Under the pieces are notes generated by a model. That model saw only the letters and a list, made by a program, of their open reading frames with translations, was not told where the DNA came from and searched no databases. Below, one piece after another: positions 23,795 to 36,622 of a stretch of DNA of 64,000 nt. Origin of the DNA: Panax quinquefolius (lineage: Eukaryota; Streptophyta; Magnoliopsida; Apiales; Araliaceae); the NCBI GenBank assembly GCA_020205615.1, contig CM035170.1, positions 60,439,322 through 60,503,321 of the forward strand, given 5' to 3'. Numbering within the stretch: position 1 is the stretch's first letter; each line of letters opens with the position of its first letter. The position numbers and the translations under genes are program-made.

Positions 23795-24703
23795 GACTTT
23801 CCAAGGTTAGGGTAGTTTGGTCTTTAAAACATCCCACCTCCTTAAGCCACCTCCTTACTATTCATTACTTGTCTAACACAACACTTATCCTACACTTGGT
23901 CATTACTTCAAAGTCTTGGTCAATACTCCTACTTGATCATCACACTTACTTGATCACCACATCACTTGGTCACTACACATTCAACCATATTAATATGTTT
24001 TGCCCCACGGGTCTATTAACCCATGGATTCTAGCTTGGACTTGGATTAATAAATCCTTGGGCCTTATATTAACAAACACTAGTTGGTTCATTAATTAATA
24101 GTTGGGCTTCTCTCTTTAATTCACTTGGACTTGTATATAATTATTAACCAATCATCCAAGTCCATTAACATTTCTTAATACATATTGTTGTTGTATTATT
24201 TTCGTATTCTAATTCATATAGAATTTATATACGATATTTCATCCTTCATATAAACTCAGATAATACTTCAGATTATACTCGCTTTTCATTACTTCGCATA
24301 CAATACCAAGTATCATACCATTATTACTTATTTTTAACACTTCAACTTGCTTAACGCTCATAAATTAAGTCCACAAGCAAATTATTACATTTTCCATAAC
24401 TAGATTTTTATTACCTAATCCATCTTACCTTTTGTTATTCCATCATTACGTATTTCTAAACTCAAAATTATATCCCGAGCAAATATCGATGAATAGTGTT
24501 TTTCGAAAAATTTCTAAAAACTTTTATTTTATCTTGGAAATCCAAACACTTTAATTCATCCACGTAGCCCAAATACTACGATATTCTAACATCAATAGGT
24601 TATACAATGACAACCATCTTGATAACACATGGAATATGATTTTATTATTATTTAATTTAATAAAATCATTTTACAATAAGATCCGAGTTTTCTGGTCGTT
24701 ACA

Positions 24704-24718
24704 TTCTTCCCCCTTATA
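24704..24718 (-). other. Polypurine tract of element C
   Basis: Minus-strand TATAAGGGGGAAGAA directly before the 3' LTR start TGTAACGACC. Confidence 0.85.
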
Positions 24719-24779
24719 AAGATTTCTGTCCCTTAATCTCGCTCTTCTTACTTTAATCAAATAGATGAGGAAAATTTTT

Positions 24780-26350
24780 CTTCATCTTTTCTTCTAGTTC
24801 CCACGTTGCTTCTTCAAATCATCGTGGTTCTTCCATAATACTTTTATCGATGGTATTACCTTGTTCCTCGTAACTTGTTCCTTTCTATCAATGATCCGTG
24901 ACGCACGACTCTTCATATGATAAGTCTTTCTCGATATGAATCGGCTCATACTCGATTACATGCTTATAGTCCAGCTTATATGGACGTAATACAGATACGT
25001 GAAACACGTTATGTATTCGTTCTAGGTCTGGAGGTAATGCTATCATATACGCTTACCTCTCCCACCCGCTTTTAATACTTCAAAAGGTCCTATAAACCTT
25101 GGACTTAACTTTCCTTCTTTCCAAAGTATCTTTCCTTTCCAAGGAGATACCTTTAGAAACACATACGAGCCCACCTCAAACTCTCGACGATTTAGTCTAT
25201 GTGAGTCCGCAGATACTTCTTCCGTTTGTTCCGAAGTGTGACGAGACGATCCGAATTAACTTTACCACATCCGCCGTCTGGCCGCACCAATTTCTCGTCC
25301 TAGCATCCGCGCTTCTCCCACCTCATCCCAACACAAAGGTGTGTTCGCACTTTCTCCCATATTGTGGTTTCAGACGGCGGCAAGATGCCTATGCTTGCAT
25401 GATAACTTGTTGTTATATGCAAACTCTACTTAGTGGTAGGTGATCATCCTAACTACCCTTGAAATCCATGACGCAAGACCTCAACATGTCTTCTAACGTC
25501 TCGAATTGTTCTTTCGCTCTCGCCCATCGGGCCATGGATGATAAGTCAGGCTTAACCTCACCGTGTTCCCAATCGCTCTTGCAAACTCCTCCAAAAGTTC
25601 GATGTGAATCGTGGATCACGATCCGACACAATCGATACCGCAGACTCCATGTCCGGAAATGATTTCCTTAACATAAAGTTTAGCTAATCGGTCTAAGTTA
25701 TACTTGACCCTAATTGGCAAAAAAGTGAGCCGACTTCGTCAACCGGTCCACTATTACCCAAATCGAATCGCATACCTTTTTTTGCGTCAGTTCGGAAGTC
25801 CCACCACGAAGTCCATCGTGATATGCTCCCACTTCCATTTCGAATCTCCAATGACCGTAATAAACCATCGGGTCGTTGATGTTGGCCTTAACTTTTTGAC
25901 AAGTCAAGCACCTACTCACATACTCGCTATTTTCTCTTCATGTTTGGCCACCAAAAACTCTCGTCAAGGTCTTGATACATCTTAGTGCTACTGGGATGTA
26001 TCGAGTACCTCTAACTATGAGCTTTGTAACACTTGCTCCTTTAATTTCGCCTCATTCGGAACCCAAATTCTTCCCTCAAATCTTAATAATCCCTCATTAT
26101 CAAGACTATACTTAACCTCTTCCTTCTCGGATAACCGCTTCTTCATTTGGTTACACTCATCCGCCTTGAGTTGTACCTCCTCGACCCTTTCTACGATGGT
26201 AGATTGCATCTCCGTCTGCAAAAAGAGTAATTGCCCCAATCACTCGCATCTTTACTTCTATTTCCATCCTAGCCATCTCTCGTTATTAACTCATTTTGAG
26301 CCGTTAACATAGACAACTTTTCCCGAACCCTTCCTACTTAAGGCGCTTCG
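24780..26350 (-). pseudogene. Element C integrase and chromodomain
   Basis: Minus strand. RNase H/integrase linker and zinc region (26239-25990: LLRFEGRIWVPNEAKLKEQV, then SRYIPVALRC-like), core start with CLTCQKVKA and [14 protein letters not shown] (25919-25710), later pieces of the core and C-terminal domain (25630-25000) and a chromodomain-like end near 24790-24900 (KVLWKNHD-like). Frameshifts are dense, roughly one per 100-200 bases, so only fragments can be read. Product in life: integrase. Confidence 0.85.
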
Positions 26351-26402
26351 ATAACTACATGGCCTTTCGGGGTGATACAGATTTCACAATCATAATCCTT
26401 TA

Positions 26403-27528
26403 TCAACTCCAACCATCTTCTCTCGCTCTATATTCAACTCCTTCTAAGTGAAGATATACTTTAGACTTTTTATGGTCCAGATATATCTCACATTTTCCCC
26501 ATAAAGATAATGTCTCCATATCTTTAGAGCAAACACTCATCATGGCCAGCTTCCAGATCATGAGTAGGTAAACTTTCTCATAATCCTTCAATCGCCGAGA
26601 TGCATACGCAATGACTTTTGCCATGCCGCATAAGCACACAACCAAGTCCTTTATGTGAAGCATCACTATACACTACAAAATTTCCGTGTCATCCGGCAAT
26701 GACAAAACAGAGCTTCATTTAATCTCTTCTTCGGGTTCTTGAAAACTATCTTCACATTTATCCGTCCATACATATTTCACCGTCTTCCTTGTTAAGTTAG
26801 TCAACGAGGTAGCTATCTTCAAAAATCTTGGATAAATCTTCGATAGTAGACCGCTAACCCTAGGAAACTCCGACCTCACCGGCATTTTCGGTTGTTCCCA
26901 ATTCATTACTACTTCCACCTTCACCGGATCCATCGAAATCCCCTCTCGGTCAATGACATGACCTAAAAATCGACTTTTTCCAAACCAAAATTCACATTTA
27001 GTGAATTTCGTGATATAACTTCTCCTCCTTAGTGTCTCCAACACTAACCTTATGTTCTAAGATGATCTTCTCGGCATCTTAGAATAGACTAGAATATCAT
27101 CGATAAACACCACGATTTAACTTGTCCAAATATAGTTTGAAACACTGCTCATCATATCCATAAATGCAATGGTGCATTCACAACCCAAATGACATCACCA
27201 GAAACTCGTAATGACCATAACGAGTCCTGAATGCAGTCTTTGGTACATCTTCCTTCCTAACCTTCAACTGATGATACCCCATCCGCAAATCTATTTTAGA
27301 AAAATACTTTGCCCCTTTCAATTGATCAAAGAGATCATCGATCCTGGGCAATGGGTATTTATTCTTTATCGTTAACTTGTTCAACTCCCGATAGTCGATA
27401 CAAAGCCTTAACGATCCGCTCTTTTCTTCGACAAACAACACCAAGTGCTCCCTACGTGAAACACTTGGTTGAATGTACTTCTTGTCCAATAGTTCCTCAG
27501 AGTGAACCATTAGTTCTTTCATTTCCAC
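26403..27528 (-). pseudogene. Element C reverse transcriptase and RNase H
   Basis: Minus strand. [59 protein letters not shown] in one frame (27528-27178), then after a frameshift the catalytic FIDDILVYS box near 27090-27110 is intact. RT thumb and connection at 27044-26715 (KFTKCEFWFGKSRFLGHVID). RNase H at 26666-26403 with [16 protein letters not shown] and LDHKKSK-like remains, broken by frameshifts. Confidence 0.88.
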
Positions 27529-28160
27529 AGCGCCATACAGATGGTGCCCTTGAGACCAAGGTCGTTCTTCGCATGTTGTTCATCACAAATTGATCTCCCT
27601 ATCCCTGGCAGTAAACCCATTAATTCACTTGGAAATACATCCATGAATTCGTTTATTATAGGTATTTGTTCCATGGTTGCTCCCACTCTCTGGGTATCAA
27701 CAACATGGCATAGGTAACCTACACAACCCTTCCTTAAAAGTTTTCTAGTTTGTGTCATCGTAAGGCAACACGGACGTCCCAGCAATTTACTACCGTAAAA
27801 TACTACAGGAGGTTGTTTCAACGTCCTGATGCTCACACTTTTCCTTTGGCAATCTATAATTGCTCCATGGTTAATCAACCAATCCATTCCGAGAATTACG
27901 TCAATTCTCCTAACTTTATTTCGTTATTAAATCTACCGATAACTTACAACCACGTACATCTACGCAACAACTCCTATGAATATCTTCAACAGGAATTATC
28001 TCTTCGTTTGCTACCTTAATGTTCAAAGGTATAGCAATTTTTTGGGAAATAATTCTAGTCGCCTAGCAAAATCACATGCTATAAACGAACAAGTAGCACC
28101 CAAATCAAATAGCACGTATGCATTTATATTGTTGATCGGAATAATACCTGCAACTACATC
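27519..28160 (-). pseudogene. Element C protease
   Basis: Minus strand. Active-site region NAYVLFDLGATCSF: the usual DSG is DLG, which removes the conserved hydroxyl. It is followed after a frameshift by MDWLINHGAIIDCQRK and a linker ending FMDVFPSELMGL before RT. Homologous to the element A protease at 15574-16089. Confidence 0.85.
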
Positions 28161-29290
28161 CCCTGATGCCACCGCATCTTGGACCGTCATATTAAAAGTG
28201 CGGGCCATTGATTTCCCCGGCTGAGCTGGACCACTAATAGCTAACTTCCCGCTATTAGGTCCCTTATTTCCTTCTATCCCCTTCTTCGGGCAGTTCTTTG
28301 CTATGTGGTCAGTTGATCCACATACAAAGCATCCGTGATTCTTCTTTGGATTGGGACAGTTAGGCGAAATGTGCCCTTCCTGTCCACAATTATAACATAC
28401 CGCCTTACCTTTGAGACAGACTCCTAAGTGAGTCTTCCCACAGGTTTTACAGGCCTCCATCCTCCTCTTAGAGTCCCCTTGTTTTACTCCGGTATTCCCA
28501 GAGTTAAAGCCCTTCCTTTTCTGACCGTCGCCACTCCCACTGGCTCCCTCGGTCTTGGTTCCTCCATCAACCCTGCCTTTGGTCTTCTTATCTTTGTGGT
28601 ACTGGCTAAGAGCCTCATTCCCACCTTCGGCAATTATTGCCTTTTCTAGTATGGTTCCAAAGGAAGTACTTTGGAACACAGAGATTCGGCTATAGAGCCA
28701 GGGTTTCAAGCCCTGCTCGAACCTTCTAGCCTTTCTCACTTCAAAGGTCCACTTGATGTGGAGCAAATCGTGCGATTCATTAAACTTGGCAAAGATACTC
28801 GGGAACCTGTCATATCCCCTTGTCTCAATTCCGAAACCTCATCTCCATCCTCCTCATATACTGTGGAAAATAGTTCTCAAGAAAATCTCCTTGAACCTCT
28901 CCCACGTTAGATTTCCTATATCGGCCCTAGCCTTGGTTTGCCTCCCACCGGAAGTTGGCCTCTCCTTTCATCAAATAGGTTGCAAAGGCAACCTTCTGTC
29001 CCTCCTCAACATTTGCTATAACAAATGCTTTCTCGATTTCTTTTTACCCATATGTCTGGCTTCTATAGGTCCCGTAGTTCCTTGAACTCAAGCGGACCTA
29101 CACTTTTAAAATCCTTAAAAGTAGTAGCTCAGATTACTCTGTGAATTACGGGTACATTAGCCCTCGTTCTATTAAATGCAAATGTTAATTAATGATTAAC
29201 TAACTCCCTAGATTGATTAACTGACCACCCTCCGATTGGTTAACATTAGCGCTCGATTTCGTTGTCTCTTCTTGGCAGATTTTCATTGTT
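28160..29290 (-). pseudogene. Element C gag
   Basis: Minus strand. N-terminal part degraded (29290-28770; TTFKDFKSVGPLEF-like at about 29110, close to A gag). Then an open stretch from 28766: FEQGLKPWLY, IAEGGNEALSQYHKDKK, a Gly/Lys linker and three intact zinc knuckles ([40 protein letters not shown]), running on into protease in the same frame. This is the best-preserved nucleocapsid in the window. Function in life: particle assembly and RNA binding. Confidence 0.88.
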
Positions 29291-29299
29291 AAGAAAACA

Positions 29300-29690
29300 A
29301 CACATCATTATTACTTTATTCTTGTTGGTTTGTTATTGTTTTGTAATAAAACAACAACTCATACTCATTACTCAACATATTCCATAAAAAGATTTATATT
29401 GATTCATTACTTTAGTATAATACTACATTGTTTACATTACTCAAATTTTTAGTGATTACATTTCCATCCCGCAATTACTTTCCAAAATTGGGATTTACAA
29501 AAGACTACCCTTTTTGTTATACAAAAGAGGGTTTTACGTCACTACTAGATACATAATATTTACATATCTATTCTACTCTAGCTATTGCTAGATTACATCC
29601 GCCGTAAGGCATTCTCAAAATCGCTTCCGCCAAACCCGCAATAACATCTCTCATCGATGGTATGACGGGTCTGTCTCGCTTTTACACCGA
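29300..29690. other. Element C gag leader, no gene seen
   Basis: AT-rich spacer between the extra reading frame and gag. Nothing beyond remnants of the end of the upstream frame (RQTRHTI at about 29670, matching element A) is recognisable. Confidence 0.6.
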
Positions 29691-29697
29691 TATCCAG

Positions 29698-30154
29698 CTA
29701 CCTACCGTCATTGAAATCTACATGAGAACTCCTATGAATATAGGACATCCTCTCCAACTTCCGCTTCTTAGTCTTTAGCTCTCGCTTGAGCTCAAAGACT
29801 TCACCTCTCAAATCTCGGACTTTGTCCATAGCTAGGACTCTCATCATCGTGCTCCTCTTCCCACATTCCTTCCATATTAGCCTTGTCCTCACTTGACGCC
29901 TTGGAGTTCCTCTTTCAACTCCTTAACTTCTCGGGAAGTAATGGACATTCCTATCCAATACCTACATAAATAGTGCTTTCATTGATTCCCCGTAGACATT
30001 TCCTCCGTAGGTGGAACTCCGGTCCTGTAGGTGGAACTCGGTCAAAGGACATCACGTCCACCTCCTCCTCTAGCATGCCATCAAATATAGATATGTAGTC
30101 TAAGTCGCCCGAGTCTCCCGACTCGATGGTCACCAACTCGGTTCTACTTGCCAC
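29698..30154 (-). pseudogene. Element C extra frame upstream of gag (broken)
   Basis: Minus strand, between primer site and gag. First piece MASRTELVTIESGDSGDLD... with an acidic stretch; second piece, after stops, has a charged helix-forming segment (DLRGEVFELKRELKTKKRKL) that aligns with DLEDEVRCKRRKMNKMG in element A. The order acidic, coiled coil, basic is the same in both. I know no named domain for it. Ogre/Tat elements are known to carry an ORF upstream of gag, but these are chromoviruses, so homology to that ORF is not assumed. Confidence 0.6.
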
Positions 30155-30403
30155 GGATTTGGTAGTATCTCTACCCGATTAATCAATCTCGCTACTACAT
30201 GTATATCTCTATACATATCATTTTCTCCCGACATCTACAATAAAATAATATAGTTTGATTAGTAGACATCATCAAGAAAATAATAAAAATACATAACATA
30301 ATATAATGCATTTTTATAAGGTTACTTTCCATCTTTTACTTTTTATTCTTTCGTAAGGTTATGACTTAAGGTTCTACTTTCCCCTTAAGTTTTATAACCT
30401 AGG

Positions 30404-30417
30404 CTTTGATACTAACT
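30404..30417 (-). other. Primer binding site of element C
   Basis: Minus-strand TTAGTATCAAAGCC adjoining the 5' LTR end: a TGGTATCA-type initiator-tRNA site with one or two changes. Confidence 0.75.
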
Positions 30418-30639
30418 TGTAATACTTCTAAATCCGGGTATCTTCCAACCCCGACAGATGGTGCTATACTTTATAAACATTCATACATTCATTCAATTGA
30501 AAAGTCTCAAAGAACTAACATAACTTCTATATATTTAAAGTAATATTTACATTTCCCAAGTTCTAAACCCATTACAAAGGTTCTTTGTCATAATATCGCT
30601 TAAATTACAACAATAGATCTATACTATTACAAGACAACT

Positions 30640-30708
30640 TAGTAATCGCCTTAGCTTTTCCTTTATATCTTTTCGATCGATCCTTCTGGACGCTATTCAG
30701 CCTTTTAT
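30640..30708 (-). other. Putative LTR mini-exon in C 5' LTR
   Basis: Minus-strand ATATGAATGCAG acceptor followed by AT and a Lys-rich stretch (..RKDIKEKLR- or KGKAKAI-like, frame disturbed by small insertions relative to the 3' copy). Kept as evidence that the acceptor AG is ancestral in family C. Confidence 0.3.
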
Positions 30709-31658
30709 CTGCATTCATATGGTTCAAGCAAGAGTGAGCATAACTAGCTCAAAGCAAGTATAACAATTTAGTAACAACATGCTTGACACATACAAATCAG
30801 ATATCTTCGATAATCGAATAATAGTTATGAAGTACTATTGATAATTCAAAATAGCACTTCATCTTTTCTTTCAAAATGTTTTACAATAACAACAATATTT
30901 AGTAAAACATTCACTCCGTCCGAGACCTCGAGTATTCATTCTTTTTATTGAAAAGGACAACCCCAAGCAAGTCCGAAGTCTTCGATATCACTTACGAGCA
31001 CTTCTAGGTGATCAACCTATTGTACTCTATGTCGATCAACACTACATCCATTAAACGTATGCACGTTTAAGCATTTGGCAACCTCACGTGCTTTTACCGA
31101 CAAAACATTTGTTTAACATTTTAGTCTTCTTTTGAAAACCATATCAAGTAGTTGACAAAAGATAACAACATTTGATAATTCATGAATAGATTATCAATAC
31201 ATCAAGTCTAACCAAAGGAATTGGCTTCAACTTCAACATACTTCAATTCATGCGAAAGAATACATGAAACTCAAAAACTTGTTCAGATTGAACTGAGACA
31301 AGAGTTAGAATACTTGCCTTTTAGTCTCGCTATGGTATTTTAACTTTATGTTCAAGTCATTCAAGTCTCTACAATACATGATCACATAATGCCTTACATT
31401 AGGTCACATATAATCAAGTATGTATATGACTATATCATACCCTTCATTTCAATCTAATTGTGTATTAGATTCAGTTACTATTCGTTCCGGTTTGTCATTA
31501 TGCTTGCATTATATTTGACTAGGTTATCTCAACCTTTATACAATATCCTTAAGGTTTAACAAAGTTTAAACAATGTTACATTACCTTCCTTAAGTTATGT
31601 TTACTTCCATTTCTTTTCTTTGTACTTAGAAACTTTCATTACTATCTTTGTTTTGAGA

Positions 31659-31960
31659 CTGGCGCTGCGGTGCCAGATTTATACCTACATCTCGTGTTGC
31701 AAAGCAGTAAGCTCTTAATGCCATTGTCTCTGGACTTGGCATGGGCCATGAAGTCCTTACTTAATAATAATGGTACAGCGCACGCCGCCACACTCTAGAG
31801 GATTTTGATATCGTTTCACGGTATGGCATAAGGCGCCACTTATTGAACTAAGGTTCGCTGCGGTGAACTCTTGCAGAGAGCTCGACATCGTTTTGCGTCC
31901 TTTGTGGGCGCTCTTTTTTTGCCTAGGGTTAGGCGCATGCCACGCCAACTCAGGCACCAG
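31659..31960. repeat. GC-rich hairpin array in C 5' LTR
   Basis: Same position as 22490-22790 but strongly diverged in sequence. It still forms hairpins: CTGGC/GCCAG (31659-31676), and GGACTT/AAGTCC enclosing CATGG-G-CCATG (31732-31756). Confidence 0.75.
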
Positions 31961-33920
31961 ATATCAATTTCGCTTTTGAAATTTTGTGAACTTCCTGACG
32001 ATAACTTCTTCGTTATAAGTCCGAATTGGCTCGTTCAAAAAGCTCACGGTTCACAATTTACGTACTCTACATGATCATTCAAGAATTTTATCTATTTGAC
32101 TTTGTTTGCTAAAAATTCACCTATTGGTTCATTTTAACGTAAAACGATAAACGTTCGTGAACGCTCAACGCCGCTTTCTTCGTTCTAAGTCAGAATTCGG
32201 CCATTTTCGAGTTCGCAACTCTTAAATGCCAATTATGACTTGTTTCTATTGGAAAACAATGGTTTCATGATCCAACACAAAATTTGACTTCCATTCCGAG
32301 AATTTTACGTATTCGACGTTTATCGTCCAATCGCATAAAATTCGTAATTCTTCATTCTTATGATTTGTTCAACATTACAAATGACTTCCATTCATCATGT
32401 GAACATTTTAACATACTTAATACAACAACTTATATTCATTGTTAGATTTTTGGACTTATTCTTCAAGAGCTTATAACTTGTCATTTATAAACTACTTAAG
32501 ATTTGATTATTCATGACTTATGACAATTAAGGTTTCTTAATCATCATACTTTTTACATACTCTTCACATATAACTTTACTTAGGTATACATGATACATAT
32601 GATCATATAAATTCTTTTACATTCATATCATTTCTCTTAATAAACTTCTTACAAGTTCATATTATTTTCACATAAGTTTATAACTTATGCTAGCTTAAAT
32701 GACTTATTACAACTTAATTGGCTTAAGTTCATTACTTACTCATTCATGTTTCTTAATCCAACTTTTCTTATCATCCTATCATCATGGTAGAGATAGAAGA
32801 TAATTGAGAAGAAGTCTTACTCTTTTGTTAGTCTTGGTAAGTAGCTTGCTTCTTCTTCTTACTTATGGAATGACTTATGTAGCTTATTCTCTCTAACACT
32901 TAAGCACTTTAGATGTGTTGGATTAATTGATCAACCAACAAATGGCTAGCAAAGCTCTTCTATTTATAGACTTTCCAAGGTTAGGGTAGTTTGGTCTTTA
33001 AAACATCCCACCTCCTTAAGCCACCTCCTTACTATTCATTACTTGTCTAACACAACACTTATCCTACACTTGGTCATTACTTCAAAGTCTTGGTCAATAC
33101 TCCTACTTGATCATCACACTTACTTGATCACCACATCACTTGGTCACCACACATTCACCATATTAATATGGTTTTGCCCCATGGGTCTATTAACCCATGG
33201 ATTCTAGCTTGGGCTTGGATTAATAAATCCTTGGGCCTTATATTAACAAACACTAGTTGGTTCATTAATTAATAGTTGGGCTTTTCTTTAATTCACTTGG
33301 ACTTGTATATAATTATTAACCAATCATCCAAGTCCATTAACATTTCTTAATACATATTGTTGTCAGATTATTTTCGTATTCTAATTCATATAGAATTTAT
33401 ATACGATATTTTCATCCTTCATATAAATCAGATACAATATACTCAGATTATACTGCTTTCATTACTTCGCATAATACCAAGTATCATACCATTATTACAT
33501 TGCGTATTTATTCTTTAACACTTCGCTTTTTTTTTGCTTAACGCTCATAAATTAAGTCCCAAATACTACGATATTCTAATAATTATTACATTTTCCATAA
33601 CTAGATTTTTATTACCTAATCCATCTTACCTTGATTATTCCATCATTACGAATATTTCTCGGGGAAACTCAAAATTATATCATTAGTCGAAAAACGGAAT
33701 CGATGAATAGTGTTTTTATGGAAATAAAAATTTCTAAAAAACTTTATTTTCGCCTTGGAAATCCAAACACTTTAATTCATCCACGTTAGCCTCAAATACT
33801 ACGATATTCTAACATCAATAGGTTATACAATGACAACCATCTTGATAACACAATAATGGAATATGATTTTATTATTATTTAATTTAATAAAATCATTTTA
33901 CAATAAGATCCGAGTTTCTG

Positions 33921-35950
33921 TTGATTAAAGATGAAATTGATTGTTCCATTATATTGGGATTATTAGTGTTAGTGAAAATTGACATTTATTTCGATGATAA
34001 TTGATGTCTGGAGGTTATATTGTTCACTCGGGTATTCGGAGCACTTTTCATGTCGGAGTACTATTTACAAGTTACTATTCACGAGTTACTATTCACGGGG
34101 AACTATTGATTCACATTCTTATACTATTAGGGGTGGTGGTGCAAAATTGATAATACTTGCAAGACTAAATTAAAAATGAAGAAAAAGAGGAAGGTATTAT
34201 ACTGTAGTATTTCGAGCCCCAAAACGTGTAATTATCAAAACTATATTTTCTTATAAATAGAAGCTCATTCTTCCTTCATTTCTCACCAATTCACAAAAGC
34301 TTTAGAGCAATTATTATAGAGAGAAATTATAGAGAGAAAGAAGAAAATTATTCTGCTACTTCACTACTTCTATATCCAGTTTCTTCTAAGGTATGGAGTA
34401 TTATTTCTTTCTTATTCATGAAGAGAACTTCTATTATTCCATTCTTTATTATTACATTGGAATAACTTTGATATGCTGGATACCCTATACTTGGGGTGAA
34501 ATTCTTACGTTATTACGTTTCTTTATTATTACATTTGGAATATCCATCATACATGTTTTTTCTTGCAGGACTGGTTAAAATCTTTATTATTATTCTATTG
34601 GAATATCCATCACATGCTTTTACGCCGGGCACGGTTAAAATCTTTATTGGTATACTGTTGGAATAACTTCGTATACATCTGCAATCTGCATGCATGGTGA
34701 TTTCTGTTATTATTACGTTCTTTATTATTACATTGGAACATCCTGCCTCATGCTTTTACGCATTGACCTAGTTAATTAATTATTATTCGTTGGAATAACT
34801 CGTCTATCGGCAACCGCATGCATGGTGATTTCTTTTGTTATTCCATTATTTATTATACTCAGTTGGTTAAAACTTTGACTTCCATACTCCATGAAATTAG
34901 TGGAATATCCTTGATATTTGCGCTTCATCTAGTATCTTTTCATGGAAATATTCTTCTGAGCATTCTTGAATTTTACCCTATAAAGCAGTATCATGTTGAT
35001 ATTTTGGACGTTATTAGTTCCTGGATAAATTAATTCTTGAACTTGTTTTATTGAATTCTTATATCATTATCATCATCCTCATTCTTATATTTTGTTAAAA
35101 GTCATCTGTGGCCTGTAGTGCATATATGGACTTGGTATGATTATGACCAGGGATTATTCAGTGTAATCATGACCGTAGTGTTACAAATGATGTGGAAAAA
35201 GTCATCATTGGCCCGTAGTGCATTGATGGACGCTTTTTGGTATGATTATGGCTATGGATTCTCTTGACCCGAGGTGCAAAGGTGAATTGTTTTATGGCAT
35301 GATCGGGATCATTGATGAAAACATGATTATCTTTAGTAGTAGTGTATGGATAATTCGTGGTCGTGATACTAAAGAATATACTTGGTAGTAGTGCGAGGGG
35401 TGATTCGATGATGTGGATTATTTATTGTTTGAGTCCCAATGATAAAAGTGATGAAAACCTTTTAAATCATAAAAGATAGTAGATTTTATTCTCTACTTGA
35501 CTCTTTTAATGGATTGCTTGTTCATTGCAGATTAAACTTGATGGTTGTTATATTATATCGGTTTAACTTTGTTGAAGGCTAACGATAATATTTTACGCAT
35601 TATCTTAGTCATAATATTTCCTCTTGGGCTAGTTGAGCTCACCCTTTTACTTTCATTGTTCTCTTCGTGAAATGAGAGCGTAGCGAGGACTAGTCGGGAA
35701 GCGGAGTGATGCAGACGGATGATAGCATTAGTAGTCCTCACTATTCTGTGAAATAGTGTGATAATAATTGTAATGAGGACTCCTTTTGAGTTTGTATACT
35801 CTCTAGTAGACAATATGTGTATTCAAACTCATAGTTTATATTTTGTCGTATTGTACACGGCAGTTGTATAATTAAGTTGTATTTGAATTCTGTACCATGT
35901 ATCTGGCGACTCAAGATGGGTGATGTATACCTAATTTTGGGGGCTTCACA
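33921..35950 (+). mobile_element. B1 3' LTR remnant
   Basis: Starts at TTGATTAAAG, matching the 5' LTR from 17072 onward, so the first ~680 bp of U3 are missing. It contains the TATA box (34252), tandem array and LTR end GGGGGCTTCACA, followed by the TAAGG duplication. The mini-exon acceptor is altered (CTTCGTGAAATG). Confidence 0.92.
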
Positions 35951-35955
35951 TAAGG
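35951..35955. repeat. Target site duplication of B1, right copy
   Basis: TAAGG, identical to 16386-16390. Confidence 0.95.
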
Positions 35956-36622
35956 CCTCACTGCCACCTTCCGCAATGACTACCTCCTCTAACAAGGTCG
36001 TAAAGGAATCAATTTGGAAGACTGATACATTATTATACAACCACGGCTTCAATCCTTGCTCGAAGCTTCTCGCCTTCCTTTCCTCATCCTTAACTTGGTG
36101 CTCCGCAAATCGCGCTAGTTCATTAAACTTAGCAGCGTATTGCGCCACTGTCATATCTCCTTGTTTTAACTCTAGGAACTTCACTTCCATCCTACTCTTC
36201 ATACTCTTCAGAAAATAATTCTCAAAAAATAGCGTCGTAAACCTCTCCCATGTTATCGTTCCTTCCCCCGCTCTCTGTTGATTAGTTTCCCACCAATAGT
36301 TCGCTTCGCCCCTTATCATGTATGTTTCAAATACTGTCTTCTGGTCTTCACCCACGTGAGCTATAGTGAAGGCCTTCTCGATCTCCTTGATCCAGGTTTG
36401 CGCAACTATCAGGTCAGTAGTTCCCGTGAACTCTAGGGGTCCTACACTCTTAAAATCTTTGAAGGTTGTTACTGGGACAACTTGGGGAACGGGTGGTACA
36501 GTTTCATTTCTTCCCCGCATAGCTTCTTCCAATAAATCTACCAGTCGCTGTAGCAGATCTGCTGGTCCTCTCTCATCATTAACTGACTCTTCTTGGACAG
36601 TTATTCTACGTCTGGGCGACAT
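35951..36622 (-). pseudogene. Element A gag N-terminal part, split by B1
   Basis: Minus strand, start chosen at MSPRRRITVQEES (36622), with an in-frame upstream ATG also possible at 36646. Long open gag capsid region without stops: TTFKDFKSVGPLEFTG, TWIKEIEKAFTIAHVGEDQK, YMIRGEANYWWETNQ, FFENYFLKSMKSRMEVKFLE, KQGDMTVAQYAAKFNELARF, RSFEQGLKPWLYNNVSVFQI, VVIAEGGSEAL, at which point B1 interrupts. The frame continues on the other side of B1 at 16385. Residues beyond EAL in the open stretch are B1 LTR sequence. Confidence 0.93.

Larger units (their letters stand above)
21271..24703 (-). mobile_element. Element C 3' LTR
   Basis: Minus-strand LTR starting TGTAACGACCAGAAAAC at 24703. TATA box at 23787, GC-rich hairpin array 22490-22790, GGCAAGT motif at 22142, mini-exon remnant 21481-21536. 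The outer (left) ~20 bp are missing. Confidence 0.92.
21271..33920 (-). mobile_element. Element C: Ty3/gypsy chromovirus, minus strand, inside B1
   Basis: Two LTRs of about 3.43 and 3.50 kb flank a minus-strand interior with primer site, extra reading frame, gag, protease, RT, RNase H and integrase. The outer end of each LTR is slightly trimmed: the left lacks ~20 bp (TGTAATACTTC... present in the inner copy at 30418) and the right lacks ~9 bp (GTCGTTACA present at 24695-24703). I see no target duplication, and B1 sequence is missing on both sides. Confidence 0.92.
30418..33920 (-). mobile_element. Element C 5' LTR
   Basis: Plus-strand start TGTAATACTTCTAAATCC, the LTR 3' terminus in element sense; TATA box at 32961; hairpin array 31659-31960; GGCAAGT motif at 31312; mini-exon acceptor intact at 30709-30711. 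The right end stops at CGAGTTTCTG and lacks the final ~9 bases present in the 3' LTR. Differences from the sister LTR cluster in the GC-rich hairpin region. Confidence 0.92.
16391..35950 (+). mobile_element. Element B1: Ty3/gypsy element, plus strand, inserted in element A gag
   Basis: Flanked by a perfect TAAGG duplication. The 5' LTR (16391-19072) and primer site are complete. Gag is broken, most of pol is deleted, and the 3' LTR (33921-35950) has lost its first ~680 bp where element C (21271-33920) lies. The LTR starts TGTGAGACCCC and ends GGGGGCGTCACA (3' copy GGGGGCTTCACA). Confidence 0.93.

Noticed and set aside
24704..30417. Frequent small insertions and deletions in C as programmed frameshifts
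   Set aside because: They occur at many unrelated places and in every gene; random decay or consensus error is a simpler explanation.
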